This document shows positions 34,026-43,342 of a DNA stretch of 64,000 bases, one piece after another. The DNA lies in assembly GCF_039523175.1 (NCBI RefSeq), contig NZ_BAAAEU010000024.1, positions 434,001 through 498,000 of the forward strand. The letters are read 5' to 3'. Below the pieces are notes generated by a model, which did not search any database, had not been told where the DNA came from, and was given only the letters and a program-made list of their open reading frames with translations. The DNA is from Dokdonella_A soli (GTDB lineage: Bacteria > Pseudomonadota > Gammaproteobacteria > Xanthomonadales > Rhodanobacteraceae). Made by a program: the position numbers and the translations under genes. Numbering within the stretch: the stretch's first letter is position 1; every line of letters starts with the position of its first letter.

Positions 34026-34511
34026 TCACGCCTCCGCGCAATTCACGAAGTCTTGCCAGAACGGCACGGCGGCTGACAGCAATAGCTCGACTTTAGTGAT
34101 CGATGTGCTGTTCGCCCGGCAGCCCCCTATGTCAGCGAACTGCGCTGTGATGCCATAGCTGGGATTGCCGGATGCCGCGAACGGGAATGTCGCACTGGTC
34201 GTCACGTAGACAACCGCGGTGTTGGGTGTTCCGGGCGGATCGGCGGTGAAAACGAGGTCGCTGGGCACGTTGTTCGGCAGCGACCGCACATCCAGGATTC
34301 CGAAGAACAGGTTGTCGCCGCCGCCGCAATCGGTACCCGCTCCGGCGACGGATGCCGTGATGCGCATCGCCGTCGCCGATGCCGATACGGCCACGCACGC
34401 CGCCGTCGGATACGCCGCCACTTGATAGGGCGGAGCGCCAAACGCGGTCACCGTCGGATTGTGGATGAACGTCAGATACGTCGGCCCCGTGATGTCAACC
34501 CACGTCGACAC
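34026..34511 (-). CDS. Phage structural protein, unknown
   Basis: A 161-residue probable beta-sandwich (VDITGPTYLTFIHNPTVTAF, NVPSDLVFTADPPGTPNT, ending FWQDFVNCAEA). It lies in the tail gene run between two proteins of similar size. No known family recognised. Confidence 0.55.
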   Translation of the reverse strand: MSTWVDITGPTYLTFIHNPTVTAFGAPPYQVAAYPTAACVAVSASATAMRITASVAGAGTDCGGGDNLFFGILDVRSLPNNVPSDLVFTADPPGTPNTAVVYVTTSATFPFAASGNPSYGITAQFADIGGCRANSTSITKVELLLSAAVPFWQDFVNCAEA

Positions 34512-34515
34512 GGAA

Positions 34516-35007
34516 TTACGCCGCCTGCGGCTCGTTGTACTGGAACGTGCCGATCGGAACGGCCGTGCCTACGGTGATCGTGGTCGACGGCAGGATCAGA
34601 TCCGTGCCCGTCGTGCCAACGGTGCCCTGGATGCGGATGTTCGTGCCGCTGTCGGCCGCCATGCCATCATCGCTGGTGCCGGCGCAGTAGCGATAGAACG
34701 TCGCGGTTCCGCTGGCGATGACGCCGGTGGCGGACGTGCCACTGGACCACGTTTCAGCTGCGGCCTTGTACAGTGTCGGAGTCGTCGGCTGGTCGAAATG
34801 GCACACGGCCGGTGCGGTGGCGGGGACCGTGTTGACGCCGATCTTGGCGAGCTTCGTGCCCGTGACGGCGGCTGCGGCGGTCAGCGGTACTGTTCCGCTG
34901 TACAGGTAGAGAAAGCCGCCAGTCGGGCTGCTGACGGGGCTGCCGAGCTGCGCAGCCAACGTGACGGCCAACTGGGTCGCCAGCGTGTCGGTGATGGAAA
35001 GTGCCAT
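34516..35007 (-). CDS. Phage structural protein, unknown
   Basis: A 163-residue protein (MALSITDTLATQLAVTLAAQ start, then GGFLYLYSGTVPLTAAAAV and DLILPSTTITVGTAVPIGTF). The order of elements, with a short helix, the GGFLYLYSGT strand and a final TVGTAVPIGTF strand, is shared with the next upstream protein (SGVIRVFSGLQP, STTLTTGTAIPLDSF). The two look like distant paralogues of one beta domain. Virion location inferred. Confidence 0.6.
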   Translation of the reverse strand: MALSITDTLATQLAVTLAAQLGSPVSSPTGGFLYLYSGTVPLTAAAAVTGTKLAKIGVNTVPATAPAVCHFDQPTTPTLYKAAAETWSSGTSATGVIASGTATFYRYCAGTSDDGMAADSGTNIRIQGTVGTTGTDLILPSTTITVGTAVPIGTFQYNEPQAA

Positions 35008-35012
35008 GGGCG

Positions 35013-35486
35013 TTAACCTCCAATGATCGGCGGGATGGTGTAGAGGAAGCTGTCCAGAGGAATCGCGGTTCCGGTGGTCAGCGTGGTGGAGGCAAGGATC
35101 ATCTCGGCACCCGAGGCGGGGTCTGCCGAAATTGCGCCGTCGATGCGCGGCAACGAATAGGACGGGTTGCCATCGTCAAGAGGCGTGATGAGGCGCCACC
35201 AACCGGCGGTGCCATTGCTCGATGGAACGATCTCCCACCGCTGCCATGGCAGCTTCACGATGTAGGGGCCGCTGCGCGTGAAGGTCAGCCCGTTCACGCG
35301 GTAGTTTGGCAACCAGAAATCACCGTTGAGCGTGATCAGTCCAAGCAGCGTTCCCTGTTCCGCCATGTCAGCGGTGGTAGGCTGCAGGCCGGAGAACACG
35401 CGGATCACGCCGCTGTTGAAAATAGACTCGAAAGACGATGGCCCGAGGATGTCGGTCTTGAATCCGGTGGAAACCTGCAGCGTCAT
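35013..35486 (-). CDS. Phage structural protein, paralogue of its neighbour
   Basis: A 157-residue protein with TDILGPSSFESIFNSGVIRV, LITLNGDFWLPNYRVNGLTF and STTLTTGTAIPLDSFLYTIP. It shares the pattern of the protein encoded at 34516-35007, so duplication is likely. Its start ATG overlaps the end of the CAP-domain tail gene. Confidence 0.6.
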   Translation of the reverse strand: MTLQVSTGFKTDILGPSSFESIFNSGVIRVFSGLQPTTADMAEQGTLLGLITLNGDFWLPNYRVNGLTFTRSGPYIVKLPWQRWEIVPSSNGTAGWWRLITPLDDGNPSYSLPRIDGAISADPASGAEMILASTTLTTGTAIPLDSFLYTIPPIIGG

Positions 35487-38341
35487 CAGACGACTCCGAC
35501 ACGATTGAAGAACAAGCCGCTGCCTGGCGTTTGCGTCAACGCGGCGAGATGGGCGTTGTCAGCGAACGAGGACGTGCACCACCCGCCGCGCGGGTTGAGG
35601 TCGTCGAGCGTGGTGTTGTGCGAATTCCAGTACGCCGGACATCCGTACTGCGCGGGATGCGATAGCAAATCCGGCCAGCTCGGCGTACACGCGGAATACC
35701 CCGCACAGTCCGCCTGCACATACGGCGCTGCAGCGGTGTGCATGAAGGTCTGCCCTTCGTAGGGCTGCGGAGAGACCTGGTAACTGAGCACCCAGTCGCC
35801 AGCGCGATTCGTGGCGTAAGACGCCTGGATAAAGCGCGCGATGCTGTGGATCAGGTACAGCCCACTGAAGAAGAGGAAATTGTGGTTGCAGTCGAACCAC
35901 GTATTGCACATGTAGTCCGTCTCGAAGTACGTGCCGTCCGGGTTTGAAAACCAGCGCGCATCGATCAGTGCGCCCTGCCGGTACGTGCTCACGTACAACA
36001 CATTGGCATTCGTGAATTGCCAGCAGGTGCTGAGTGTCGGCACGGGGATATGCGCTTCGATCAGAACGAAATCGACGACACTCGCGACGAGGGTGCAGAT
36101 ACCCGCCACCACGTCCGTAGCGGGCGCCGACGGCCGCGGCAGCACCACGGGGTTCGAAAGCTGCGGGATGCTGGTTAGCCCAGGCGGACCTTTCCCGTAG
36201 TAGAGCTTTTCGTAGTACGGATTCAACGCCGGGTTGTTGCTGCTGTCGTACCCGACGTAAATGAACTGGATGTCACCCGCGGGGCCGTAGTCCGCCGCCA
36301 TCGGGCGGAACACTTTCTGCCGTGTCGTGCCGCTGATCGTGTCCGGCGGGGAGGCCGGTAACAGGGCCAGTGAAGCGGCCAACGGGCTGCCGGTGATCGG
36401 CGTATTCAGCAGCAGAGGACGCACGACGCCGAAGTATTCCTCGGTGCCGGCGGTGGTCGTGATGTGGCTGATAAAGTCCGCCATGGTCGCTTCAGAACGC
36501 AGGCACACGGCTTGGGAGCCGTCCGCGTTGAAGCGCCACAGCGACAGATAGGTCAGCAGGTTCGTGCCGGTGCCGCTCGACGACGACACATCGATCGTGC
36601 CCGCATCGATCCAGGCCCACGGATCGTCCGCCACCTGCCACGGGAAGGTACTGATGGGATGCCCACGCACACCCTTGATGACCGAGTCCGAATGCGCGGC
36701 GAACCCCTCGAAATCGGGTAGATCAATGGTGTAGACGTGCAGGATCGGTGTTGCGCCGTTCGTCGTCTGCGTACCGACTTGATCCGTCTGCACGTGCACC
36801 AGCGCAATCAGGCGGTACATCTGCGGCTGCGTCGCCAGCAATGGCGCCGGCAGCTTCTGGATTGCGGCGCCGAGCACAAACCCGCCGTGCGGCACGATCG
36901 CGATGATGCGACCCCGCATGTACAGGCTTGAACTCAGCGCAGGCCGCAGACTGGCACCGATGACCTTCGTGTTGACGCGGTCCAGTTTGTTGTACCCGTA
37001 GGCCAGCCAGAACGCGTCACTGTTGGTGAGCTGCGCCACGTCCGTGAGCACGCCGCTCAGCGCGTCGACCGGCCACATCTCGTAGGCCAGGTTCATCGAA
37101 TGAAACGACAGCCACGACAGTGCGGGGACTTCCGGGTGCGTCGAATACCAGTACGCGTTGCCGGTCTGAATCCACTGGTCGCGCAGCGTGAAGTCCTGCG
37201 CGATGAACCCTCCGGTGGTACCCACATCGAGAAACGCGGAGCCGTGGTCCCACAGCGGGCTCTCGATATCGAACCGATGCGGCGGCGACCCCAGCCACCC
37301 ATTGAACGCTGCCTGCGGGTCGACCGATTGAGCCGGTCCGTTCACCAAAGAGATGTTGTCGCCATTCGGATCCGTGCCGATGACCGTGAACGACACGGCA
37401 AACGCTTCCATATTCTCGCCCGCGCTTCCGCAGACGTCGCGGTTGTCAGCGTCGACACTGCCGCCCCCATAGACGGTCAAGTAGCGCGTCTGCGGGGTCG
37501 GGAATCCATCCTTGCAGATGCGATCGGGGCCCGCCTTGTAGGTCGGGTAGAACGGGTCCGCGAAATGGCCCAGCACGCTGGTCGCCGCCATCATGTCGGT
37601 GTAGGTCTGCGACATGCTGTAGAAGCCGCGCAGCGGAAGGTTGAGCGGATCACGGCCGATGCCGACGCGATGCGTGTTGGTCAGCTCGAAGACCGCCCGG
37701 CGTGCGCCGATGGACGCTGCGTGCGCACTGTCGGCGTAGTTGGTCAATTCAAGCCGATAGGCGCTCCACGGACCGGTCGCCTGATCCAGCACGATGTCGA
37801 TCCGCTGCGTGCTGCGGACGGGCTTTGGCCCGAACGTCGGGTGGTACATGAGCGGCGCGATCGGCGTGCCGACGGGCGGATACCCCGCACCCGGGACACG
37901 GGTCAGCAGCACCTGGCCCAGCGCACCGCCGGGCGTCCAGCGCGACACGTCAAGTCCCGGCGCGGTATTCACCGCGCTATAGGCCGTGTCTCCGGTCTGC
38001 GTGCGCTGGATGATCGGCAGGCCCCAGCCCAAGGGCGACGCCGTGCTCGCGGGGTAGACCACGAAGCCGCGCGGAATCCATATCTGCGATGGCTGCGATT
38101 GTTGAGCAGTACTCGCTGTGACGATACCTTCGACCTCGATGATCGGAATGGTTCCGACCATGCGCACAGACACCCGCGTTCCATCCGGTAACGTCTTGCG
38201 TAGGACGCCTTGAAAGCTGCCCCAGCGCGCGCGCGTTTCGTTCAGTTGACCGAGCAGCTTGCGCCCCGCGTGCGATACCGCATCCGCATCGAACTGGCCG
38301 CTGGTCCGAACGCGCGCCCAGCCGATGAACAGACCCGGCAT
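35486..38341 (-). CDS. Large tail protein with an internal CAP/SCP domain
   Basis: A 951-residue tail protein. Residues about 214-390 match the CAP (SCP/PR-1) superfamily: ELTNTHRVGIGRDPLNLPL, SQTYTDMMAATSVLGHF (H259), SAGEN (E309), FNGWLGSPPHRFDIE (H355) and DVGTTGGFIAQDF. CAP proteins are usually secreted and bind lipids or act on extracellular targets. The rest has no recognised domain; the C-terminal 300 residues are rich in aromatic residues and cysteines (C-x-TWFDCNHN, DCAGYSACTPSW). It lies mid-tail operon, touching both neighbours. A role at the host surface is inferred. Confidence 0.7.
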   Translation of the reverse strand: MPGLFIGWARVRTSGQFDADAVSHAGRKLLGQLNETRARWGSFQGVLRKTLPDGTRVSVRMVGTIPIIEVEGIVTASTAQQSQPSQIWIPRGFVVYPASTASPLGWGLPIIQRTQTGDTAYSAVNTAPGLDVSRWTPGGALGQVLLTRVPGAGYPPVGTPIAPLMYHPTFGPKPVRSTQRIDIVLDQATGPWSAYRLELTNYADSAHAASIGARRAVFELTNTHRVGIGRDPLNLPLRGFYSMSQTYTDMMAATSVLGHFADPFYPTYKAGPDRICKDGFPTPQTRYLTVYGGGSVDADNRDVCGSAGENMEAFAVSFTVIGTDPNGDNISLVNGPAQSVDPQAAFNGWLGSPPHRFDIESPLWDHGSAFLDVGTTGGFIAQDFTLRDQWIQTGNAYWYSTHPEVPALSWLSFHSMNLAYEMWPVDALSGVLTDVAQLTNSDAFWLAYGYNKLDRVNTKVIGASLRPALSSSLYMRGRIIAIVPHGGFVLGAAIQKLPAPLLATQPQMYRLIALVHVQTDQVGTQTTNGATPILHVYTIDLPDFEGFAAHSDSVIKGVRGHPISTFPWQVADDPWAWIDAGTIDVSSSSGTGTNLLTYLSLWRFNADGSQAVCLRSEATMADFISHITTTAGTEEYFGVVRPLLLNTPITGSPLAASLALLPASPPDTISGTTRQKVFRPMAADYGPAGDIQFIYVGYDSSNNPALNPYYEKLYYGKGPPGLTSIPQLSNPVVLPRPSAPATDVVAGICTLVASVVDFVLIEAHIPVPTLSTCWQFTNANVLYVSTYRQGALIDARWFSNPDGTYFETDYMCNTWFDCNHNFLFFSGLYLIHSIARFIQASYATNRAGDWVLSYQVSPQPYEGQTFMHTAAAPYVQADCAGYSACTPSWPDLLSHPAQYGCPAYWNSHNTTLDDLNPRGGWCTSSFADNAHLAALTQTPGSGLFFNRVGVV

Positions 38342-38943
38342 CAGGTGCTGGTGGCGGTGATGTCGTACTGGATCGACAGCGTGTCAGCGGCCAGCAGATT
38401 GAGGCGCGCCGAGGCGAAGGCACTGCAGGCGACCAGGACCGTGCTGGCGGCGTCCGCCTTGACGCCGGTGCCGGTCAACAGCGCCGCGCCGTAGATCGCG
38501 GCGATGCCACCGGTGCCGATCGTGAACTGCGCGGGGCTCGCATCGTTGCCGATGGTCTGGCTGGAGGCGCCGGCCTGCGTCCACGTTGGCCGCGTCGCTT
38601 GCGTGTAGTTCGTGGTTTCGCCCTGCACGGTCGCGAACGCGGTGCCACCGGTGCCGGTGAGCGTCGCCACGGGCACGACGTTGTTCGAATACGGCGCGAT
38701 GTAGAACGTGACGCGGTTGGTCGAGTTGGCGAAATACACGCCGAGCAGATCGTTGAGGCCCTGATTCACGATCAGGTTCGGATCCATCCGAATATCCGCG
38801 CCGTTGACGTTGTGCGTGAACACGCCGCCGACGAACACGCCTTGCTGCGGGAACAGCACGCGGCCGTCGTCGGTCGGTTCGAACTGGAAGTTGCGCAGGG
38901 CACGGGCAAACTCGTCCCGATGAGCCAGCAGAGACTCGAACAT
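38341..38943 (-). CDS. Phage structural protein, unknown
   Basis: A 200-residue protein with FARALRNFQFEPTDDGRVLF, VNQGLNDLLGVYFANSTN and VTFYIAPYSNNVVP. This combination is seen in small podovirus head-tail or tail proteins of unknown function. The start is either 38943 or 38955; the shorter is listed. It abuts the CAP-domain gene by one shared base. Confidence 0.6.
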   Translation of the reverse strand: MFESLLAHRDEFARALRNFQFEPTDDGRVLFPQQGVFVGGVFTHNVNGADIRMDPNLIVNQGLNDLLGVYFANSTNRVTFYIAPYSNNVVPVATLTGTGGTAFATVQGETTNYTQATRPTWTQAGASSQTIGNDASPAQFTIGTGGIAAIYGAALLTGTGVKADAASTVLVACSAFASARLNLLAADTLSIQYDITATST

Positions 38944-38948
38944 GGATG

Positions 38949-39143
38949 TCACCATTGGTTGATGGGGCAGGACGCCCGTTGCAGGGAAGCTTTCATCGCC
39001 AGCACGCAACCGCAGCGGCCGCAGATCGCGGCGTGCGTCACGGCCATCTCGGTGCGGTGCGGACAGGCTTGGCAGATCGCCAGACGCCGCTCGCGCTCTT
39101 CCGCGCTGGCGAACATGACGGGTTGCGGATGAGGTTGATTCAC
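38949..39143 (-). CDS. Small zinc-ribbon phage protein
   Basis: A 64-residue protein with GTG start at 39143 overlapping the upstream TGA. Four cysteines in CQACPHR, CGRCGC and a final C in ASCPINQW form a zinc ribbon, as in small DUF6171-like phage proteins. It is unlikely to be structural; the function is unknown. Confidence 0.65.
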   Translation of the reverse strand: MNQPHPQPVMFASAEERERRLAICQACPHRTEMAVTHAAICGRCGCVLAMKASLQRASCPINQW

Positions 39144-40453
39144 GGCATCGGAACGCCGTTGCGCGTGACGCTCGCGACGGCCGTGTCGACCACCGACAGG
39201 CCTTGCCCGGCCGGCCCGCGCAAGGACGTGATGATCTGGCGCACGCCGTTCTGTTCGCGCAGCAGTGACACGGCAGACGTAGCCAGCGGCGCCGCAGCTT
39301 GGCGCTCGCGAATGCCTTGCACGGATCCGCCCGGAAGCCCGAGGCAGGCGATGCCTTGCGCGTCGATCCAATACGCGACCGGCGCCTGCACGGGATGCTC
39401 AAGGCCGAACACGGAACCCGGCGCGCGCAGGCCAGATCCAGGTGTCACGCCGTAGCCGCGCACGGTCTGCCGCGTGAACTTGTCGGGCTCGCCGCCGCCG
39501 AGGAAGTAGGTGCGCGCGCCGGCGGCAATGTAGAGCCCAGCCCCGTCCGTACCGTCACCGACTGTCACCAGCAAGTCGATCGGATGGCCGAAGCCGATGC
39601 GGTTCTTCAGCGGATGGGTCAGGCCGTAGCGCAGCGGCTCTGACCAGACGAGATCCGGACCCGCCGCGCCGTACAGGCGGCCATTCAAGAGCGCGAGGCG
39701 CGTGACCGCCGGCATGCGATCCAGGAACTGGGTATCCAGCGGTTTGCCCAGTGCCGATTCGGTCAGCGTGACACTGGTCAGGCCGACCGGGAGATCGCGC
39801 GCGTAGTAGAACGCATCGCCGTTCGCCGGCGTGCGGTACGCGCGCACCGCGGTCACGCCGGAGCCAAGCGGCTGCGGGACGGCCGTCACCGCAATGCCGC
39901 CGCCGTCCGGAACGGTGACCGTCGCCGCCCCGTACGCGCCGGACTCTTCGCCGGTTGCGCTGACGAACGTGAACGTAACCTGGTACTGGCCGCCGTTCAG
40001 TCCGCCGGCGGCGGCCGATGCCAGGTTCGCCTGTCCGTCTGGCGTTTCGACGCCCCAGCCCGTCACGGCACCGCTCGAGGTCACCACGCCCAATTGCTGT
40101 CCGTTGGACCAGTAGACGCGGTCATAGACCAGCGCGTTGGCGACCGGCAGGAGCGGCGCCAGCCCCGTCTGCAGCACGGAGGTCGAGGTATCCGGCCAGA
40201 ACGCCATCAGCGTGCCAGCCTGCACGAACAGCCCGAACGGGAACGGCCGTTCGTTCCAGATCGAATGAACGCGCGTGCCGGCGTAGCGCAGCGTCTGGCC
40301 GAGCCGCCGCGATGGAATCCCGTCGCGATCGATGTCGACGTTGACGGCCTGGCGCAGCTCGCCCGCTGGAACCGCGTCCTCTTTCGCGAGCGTGTTGACG
40401 CCCGCCGGCCACGGACCCAACCGGATCAGCTTGTCGTCAGGAACGCCGGTCAC
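39140..40453 (-). CDS. Tail or head-tail protein with beta-propeller-like repeats
   Basis: A 437-residue protein (IRLGPWPAGVNTLAKEDAVP, DIDRDGIPSRRLGQTLRY, MPAVTRLALLNGRLYGAAGP). This resembles the podovirus tail-needle-adjacent or packaged-DNA stabilisation proteins with a beta-propeller fold (P22 gp10-like in gene position). It follows the small head-tail adaptor gene directly. Confidence 0.65.
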   Translation of the reverse strand: MTGVPDDKLIRLGPWPAGVNTLAKEDAVPAGELRQAVNVDIDRDGIPSRRLGQTLRYAGTRVHSIWNERPFPFGLFVQAGTLMAFWPDTSTSVLQTGLAPLLPVANALVYDRVYWSNGQQLGVVTSSGAVTGWGVETPDGQANLASAAAGGLNGGQYQVTFTFVSATGEESGAYGAATVTVPDGGGIAVTAVPQPLGSGVTAVRAYRTPANGDAFYYARDLPVGLTSVTLTESALGKPLDTQFLDRMPAVTRLALLNGRLYGAAGPDLVWSEPLRYGLTHPLKNRIGFGHPIDLLVTVGDGTDGAGLYIAAGARTYFLGGGEPDKFTRQTVRGYGVTPGSGLRAPGSVFGLEHPVQAPVAYWIDAQGIACLGLPGGSVQGIRERQAAAPLATSAVSLLREQNGVRQIITSLRGPAGQGLSVVDTAVASVTRNGVPMP

Positions 40454-40454
40454 G

Positions 40455-41138
40455 TCAGAAGTACTGCGGTTGCACGCCGCGCAGCGCGTTCTCGCCCATC
40501 AGCTTCAGTGCATCCGCCGATGGGCGCTTGCCGTAGCGATCCTCGAAGCGCTTGTAGGCGCGATCCGAACGGGCGGGATCGTAGGTCTCCGCATCCTTGC
40601 GGTCGTAGGCGCGGTATTCGACCCAATCGGTCAGGCCACGATGCAGGTAGAACGGCATCGGCGGCGTGTCCTTTGGCGCCTTCAGGTACTCACAGTCCAG
40701 CGGCATGCGCCACACCGACAGCGCCATCGTGTCGGCGATGTTCGGGAACGGCACGACGACCAGAACCAGGTGGTCCTTGTTGTCCTGATCGCTGAACCAG
40801 AACTGCGGCGGACCGGCGCGGTACGGGAAGTCCCAGTATTCGACGCGATCGTCCATCAGCCCCATCGTGAATTTCTTCAGCGGTACAGGATTGGAGCCCA
40901 GCCGCACGCGCTCGACCTTCAAGATCGTCGGATCGAGGTGGTAGCGCTGCACGTACGGCGTGATCGCCAGCGAGCAGATCGACGGGGTCGTCGAATCCAG
41001 AATGCCGCGCCGACGCAAACAGACTTCGTCGATCGCCTCGTTCAACCATCCGGTCACATCCGGATCGGACCACAGCGTCGGCAACGCGGTGTCATCCAGC
41101 TGCGCGCGCGCCTGGACGAGGAGGTCCGAGAGGATCAT
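40455..41138 (-). CDS. Head-tail adaptor protein
   Basis: A 227-residue protein: LVQARAQLDDTALPTLWSDP, VTGWLNEAIDEVCLRRRGIL and a Tyr/Asp-rich C-terminal part with YRAYDRKDAETYDPARSDRA. The N-terminal helical pattern with a Trp-Leu-Asn-Glu-Ala motif is typical of phage adaptors that bind below the portal. Coupled to the upstream gene (shared base at 41138). Confidence 0.7.
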   Translation of the reverse strand: MILSDLLVQARAQLDDTALPTLWSDPDVTGWLNEAIDEVCLRRRGILDSTTPSICSLAITPYVQRYHLDPTILKVERVRLGSNPVPLKKFTMGLMDDRVEYWDFPYRAGPPQFWFSDQDNKDHLVLVVVPFPNIADTMALSVWRMPLDCEYLKAPKDTPPMPFYLHRGLTDWVEYRAYDRKDAETYDPARSDRAYKRFEDRYGKRPSADALKLMGENALRGVQPQYF

Positions 41139-41644
41139 TACGCCAGCGCCGACTCAATGACGGCGCACCACGATTCGCGGCCATCTCCGCTCGCGCGTTC
41201 AGCGGTCAGCGCCGCGCGCAGCTGGTCCGGCGTGAACGCCTTGGCGGTCAGCGCCTCGCGCAACTGCCGCACGCTGAGCGCGACGATGCTTTCGACATCG
41301 GACAGGCCTTGCGGAAGCACGGCTGGCGCATCGGATTCGTCGGATTCCTTCGCGGTCGACTCGACTGCGGCAATCGGAGTGGCCGACACCGCTTCGTGTC
41401 GGATCGTGCGTGCCAAGGTCAGTTCCTTCGGCGCATCGCCGGTGTACGGCGCATAGTGATCGAGGCGCAGGAAGGTGCGGATATGCGTTTCGTCCTTTAC
41501 GTCGGCGACGTGCGGACAGTGCTTGTCGAGCGGATCGACGGGCTTGAAGAAATAGGTCGTCTCGGCGACGGTCTCGCCTTTCTCGTTCTTGTGCGGCAGC
41601 GGAATCGGGCACTCGGGCTGCTTGCGCTTGGTCTGGATCAGCAT
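41138..41644 (-). CDS. Phage protein, unknown
   Basis: A 168-residue protein. The ATG at 41644 has CGGAGAACCC just upstream. The N-terminal half contains CPIPLPHKNEKGETVAETTY and FKPVDPLDKHCPHVADVKDE; the C-terminal half is acidic and ends in a helical segment SVRQLREALTAKAFTPDQLR. Similar small proteins lie between capsid and adaptor genes in other podoviruses. It is the first gene after a terminator, so it may be expressed at lower level than the capsid genes. Confidence 0.55.
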   Translation of the reverse strand: MLIQTKRKQPECPIPLPHKNEKGETVAETTYFFKPVDPLDKHCPHVADVKDETHIRTFLRLDHYAPYTGDAPKELTLARTIRHEAVSATPIAAVESTAKESDESDAPAVLPQGLSDVESIVALSVRQLREALTAKAFTPDQLRAALTAERASGDGRESWCAVIESALA

Positions 41645-41666
41645 GGGTTCTCCGGGTTCGAGGAAC

Positions 41667-41696
41667 AAAAAAAGGGGGAGCGCGAACGCTCCCCCA
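41667..41696 (-). terminator. Rho-independent terminator with UUCG tetraloop
   Basis: On the minus strand GGGGGAGCG-TTCG-CGCTCCCCC (41696-41675) is followed by TTTTTTTG. A textbook terminator placed right after the capsid decoration gene, separating head genes from head-tail genes. Confidence 0.9.
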
Positions 41697-41717
41697 ACTG
41701 CCGCCGCTGTGTTTCGG

Positions 41718-42161
41718 TTACGCCTGGGCCGGACGCGTGGTGATGGCCACGAAGTAGTTACCGGTGCCGGTCGGTGCGCCCGTGAAGCGGAGTTGCACGA
41801 TCGAGCCGGCATCCGGCGTGTTGTTGGCGAGCGCATAGTTGAACGCACCCGGCGAATCCGCCTGCACCTGCTTGGCAACGCCCGCAAACGCGGCGGCCGT
41901 AACGAGGACGCCGGCACCGCCGTCGACCTCGAGGTTGACCGCAGTCGTGGTGGCCGTATCGCCGTGGATGTAGCAGAGCTCGGGGACGTACGCGCGCAGG
42001 CCCGACTTCTGGCGGATCTGCACGACATCGCCCGCCGCCAAGGTCGGGAAGGTCGCGATCAACGACGCGGTGTTGATGACGATGATGTCCTGAGCCGGCT
42101 GACCGGCCTCGAACGTCTCGGGACCCGACTGAAAGAACGTCTTGTACTGCCAAGTTGCCAT
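41718..42161 (-). CDS. Capsid decoration/accessory protein
   Basis: A 147-residue protein directly after the major capsid gene, start ATG 42161 with GGAG upstream. Probably a beta-barrel (TFEAGQPAQDIIVINTASLI, VTAAAFAGVAKQVQADSPGA, GNYFVAITTRPAQA). Position and size suit a decoration or head-completion protein; not recognised as a named family. Confidence 0.6.
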   Translation of the reverse strand: MATWQYKTFFQSGPETFEAGQPAQDIIVINTASLIATFPTLAAGDVVQIRQKSGLRAYVPELCYIHGDTATTTAVNLEVDGGAGVLVTAAAFAGVAKQVQADSPGAFNYALANNTPDAGSIVQLRFTGAPTGTGNYFVAITTRPAQA

Positions 42162-42184
42162 TGCGATTCTCCTGAAACGAGGAA

Positions 42185-42211
42185 GCCGGCGCCGGAACTT
42201 CCGGCGCCGGC
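42185..42211 (-). terminator. Strong hairpin after the major capsid gene
   Basis: An 11-bp GC stem (GCCGGCGCCGG with its complement) around a 5-base loop, lying just 7 bases after the capsid stop. It is followed on the minus strand by TTCCTCGTTTC, a poor T run. It probably causes partial termination or protects the capsid messenger. Confidence 0.6.
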
Positions 42212-42217
42212 AAAGGG

Positions 42218-43342
42218 TTACGCCGCGCCGAACTGGCCGCCGTTCGGATCGGCCGCCGCGGTGTCGACCGCGATGACACCGAAGTCGAGGCTGTTGAACG
42301 TGGTCTTCTTGCAACCGAGGATCGTGTTGGTGGAGATGACGATCTGGTTGCCGTTGTCGCGCGTCTCCTCGTACCAGTCGAAGCGCATGCCGGAGCCGGG
42401 CGAGCCGTAGGCCATGACCATCGCCTGGCGACCCATGAACAGCGAACGAGCGCCCGTGACGTTGCCGCCAGCACCCCAGTTGTTGAACAGGATCGCCGCC
42501 TTGTGCTGGTGCAGGATCGTGCCCGAGTACATGCCCTCGGCGCCGGTGAACAGCGGGTTCTTCTGGCCCTGGGCCGCCGCCGCCGCCTTCTGCACGTCGA
42601 TCCACTGGCCGACCGACGTATTCGTGCGCAACGAATACATCTGGTAGGTGTGCATCACGAGCACGTAGCGGTCCTCGCCGTTGATGCGGATCGGACGGAT
42701 CTCCGGATGACCCGAAGCGCCACCACCCATCGTCAGCGCCTTGTTCTGCGCCTTCTCGATGGTGGTCAGCGACATGGTGTCCGTCGCCTGCACGGTCGCA
42801 TTCGACGTCGCCACACCGCCGAACAGCTGATGCAGCGAGTCCGGGGCGGTGAACGGGTTGGAGGCGAAGCCGGTGTAGTTGAGGTCTTCGATGAACTCGA
42901 GGTTCGCACCGCGTGCGCCGGATCCGTACATGAACAGGATCTCGTCGCCCCAACGGCCCCACCACTCCGACATGCGCTGACGGGCGATCGCACGCAGGTC
43001 GTGCAGCGTGCGCTTGCGCGTCATGCGGCCACCGGCGTTGACGCCGCCGCGAACCTGGTCGACGAACACCTGATCGGTGTAGAAGTTCAGGTTCTCTTCC
43101 GTGCCTTCCTGGATGTTGTCGCCGTAGATCGGCTTGTTGCGCAGCTGCATGTTGAGGTCGTAGCTGATGCGGTCACCCGCATCGCGTTCGAGCTCGGTCA
43201 GCAACTGCACCGGGGTCATCGCGTTCGCGCCCTTGCCGACAAAGCGCGTCTGCCAGTAGGACTCGCGCGCCTGATCGACGAACAGGGACGCGCTCCAAAG
43301 CTTGCGAGCCTTGGGGTCGTTGATGCCAACAATGGTTTGCAT
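42218..43342 (-). CDS. Major capsid protein, N4-gp56 type
   Basis: A 374-residue protein matching the N4-gp56/DUF4043 capsid pattern: start MQTIVGINDPKARKLWSASL, AMTPVQLLTELERDAGDRIS, GDEILFMYGSGARG, LHQHKAAILFNNWGAGGN. It has an HK97-type fold in the family and forms the head shell. It follows the scaffold and a small CsrA-like gene, and is followed by a hairpin and the decoration gene. Confidence 0.92.
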   Translation of the reverse strand: MQTIVGINDPKARKLWSASLFVDQARESYWQTRFVGKGANAMTPVQLLTELERDAGDRISYDLNMQLRNKPIYGDNIQEGTEENLNFYTDQVFVDQVRGGVNAGGRMTRKRTLHDLRAIARQRMSEWWGRWGDEILFMYGSGARGANLEFIEDLNYTGFASNPFTAPDSLHQLFGGVATSNATVQATDTMSLTTIEKAQNKALTMGGGASGHPEIRPIRINGEDRYVLVMHTYQMYSLRTNTSVGQWIDVQKAAAAAQGQKNPLFTGAEGMYSGTILHQHKAAILFNNWGAGGNVTGARSLFMGRQAMVMAYGSPGSGMRFDWYEETRDNGNQIVISTNTILGCKKTTFNSLDFGVIAVDTAAADPNGGQFGAA

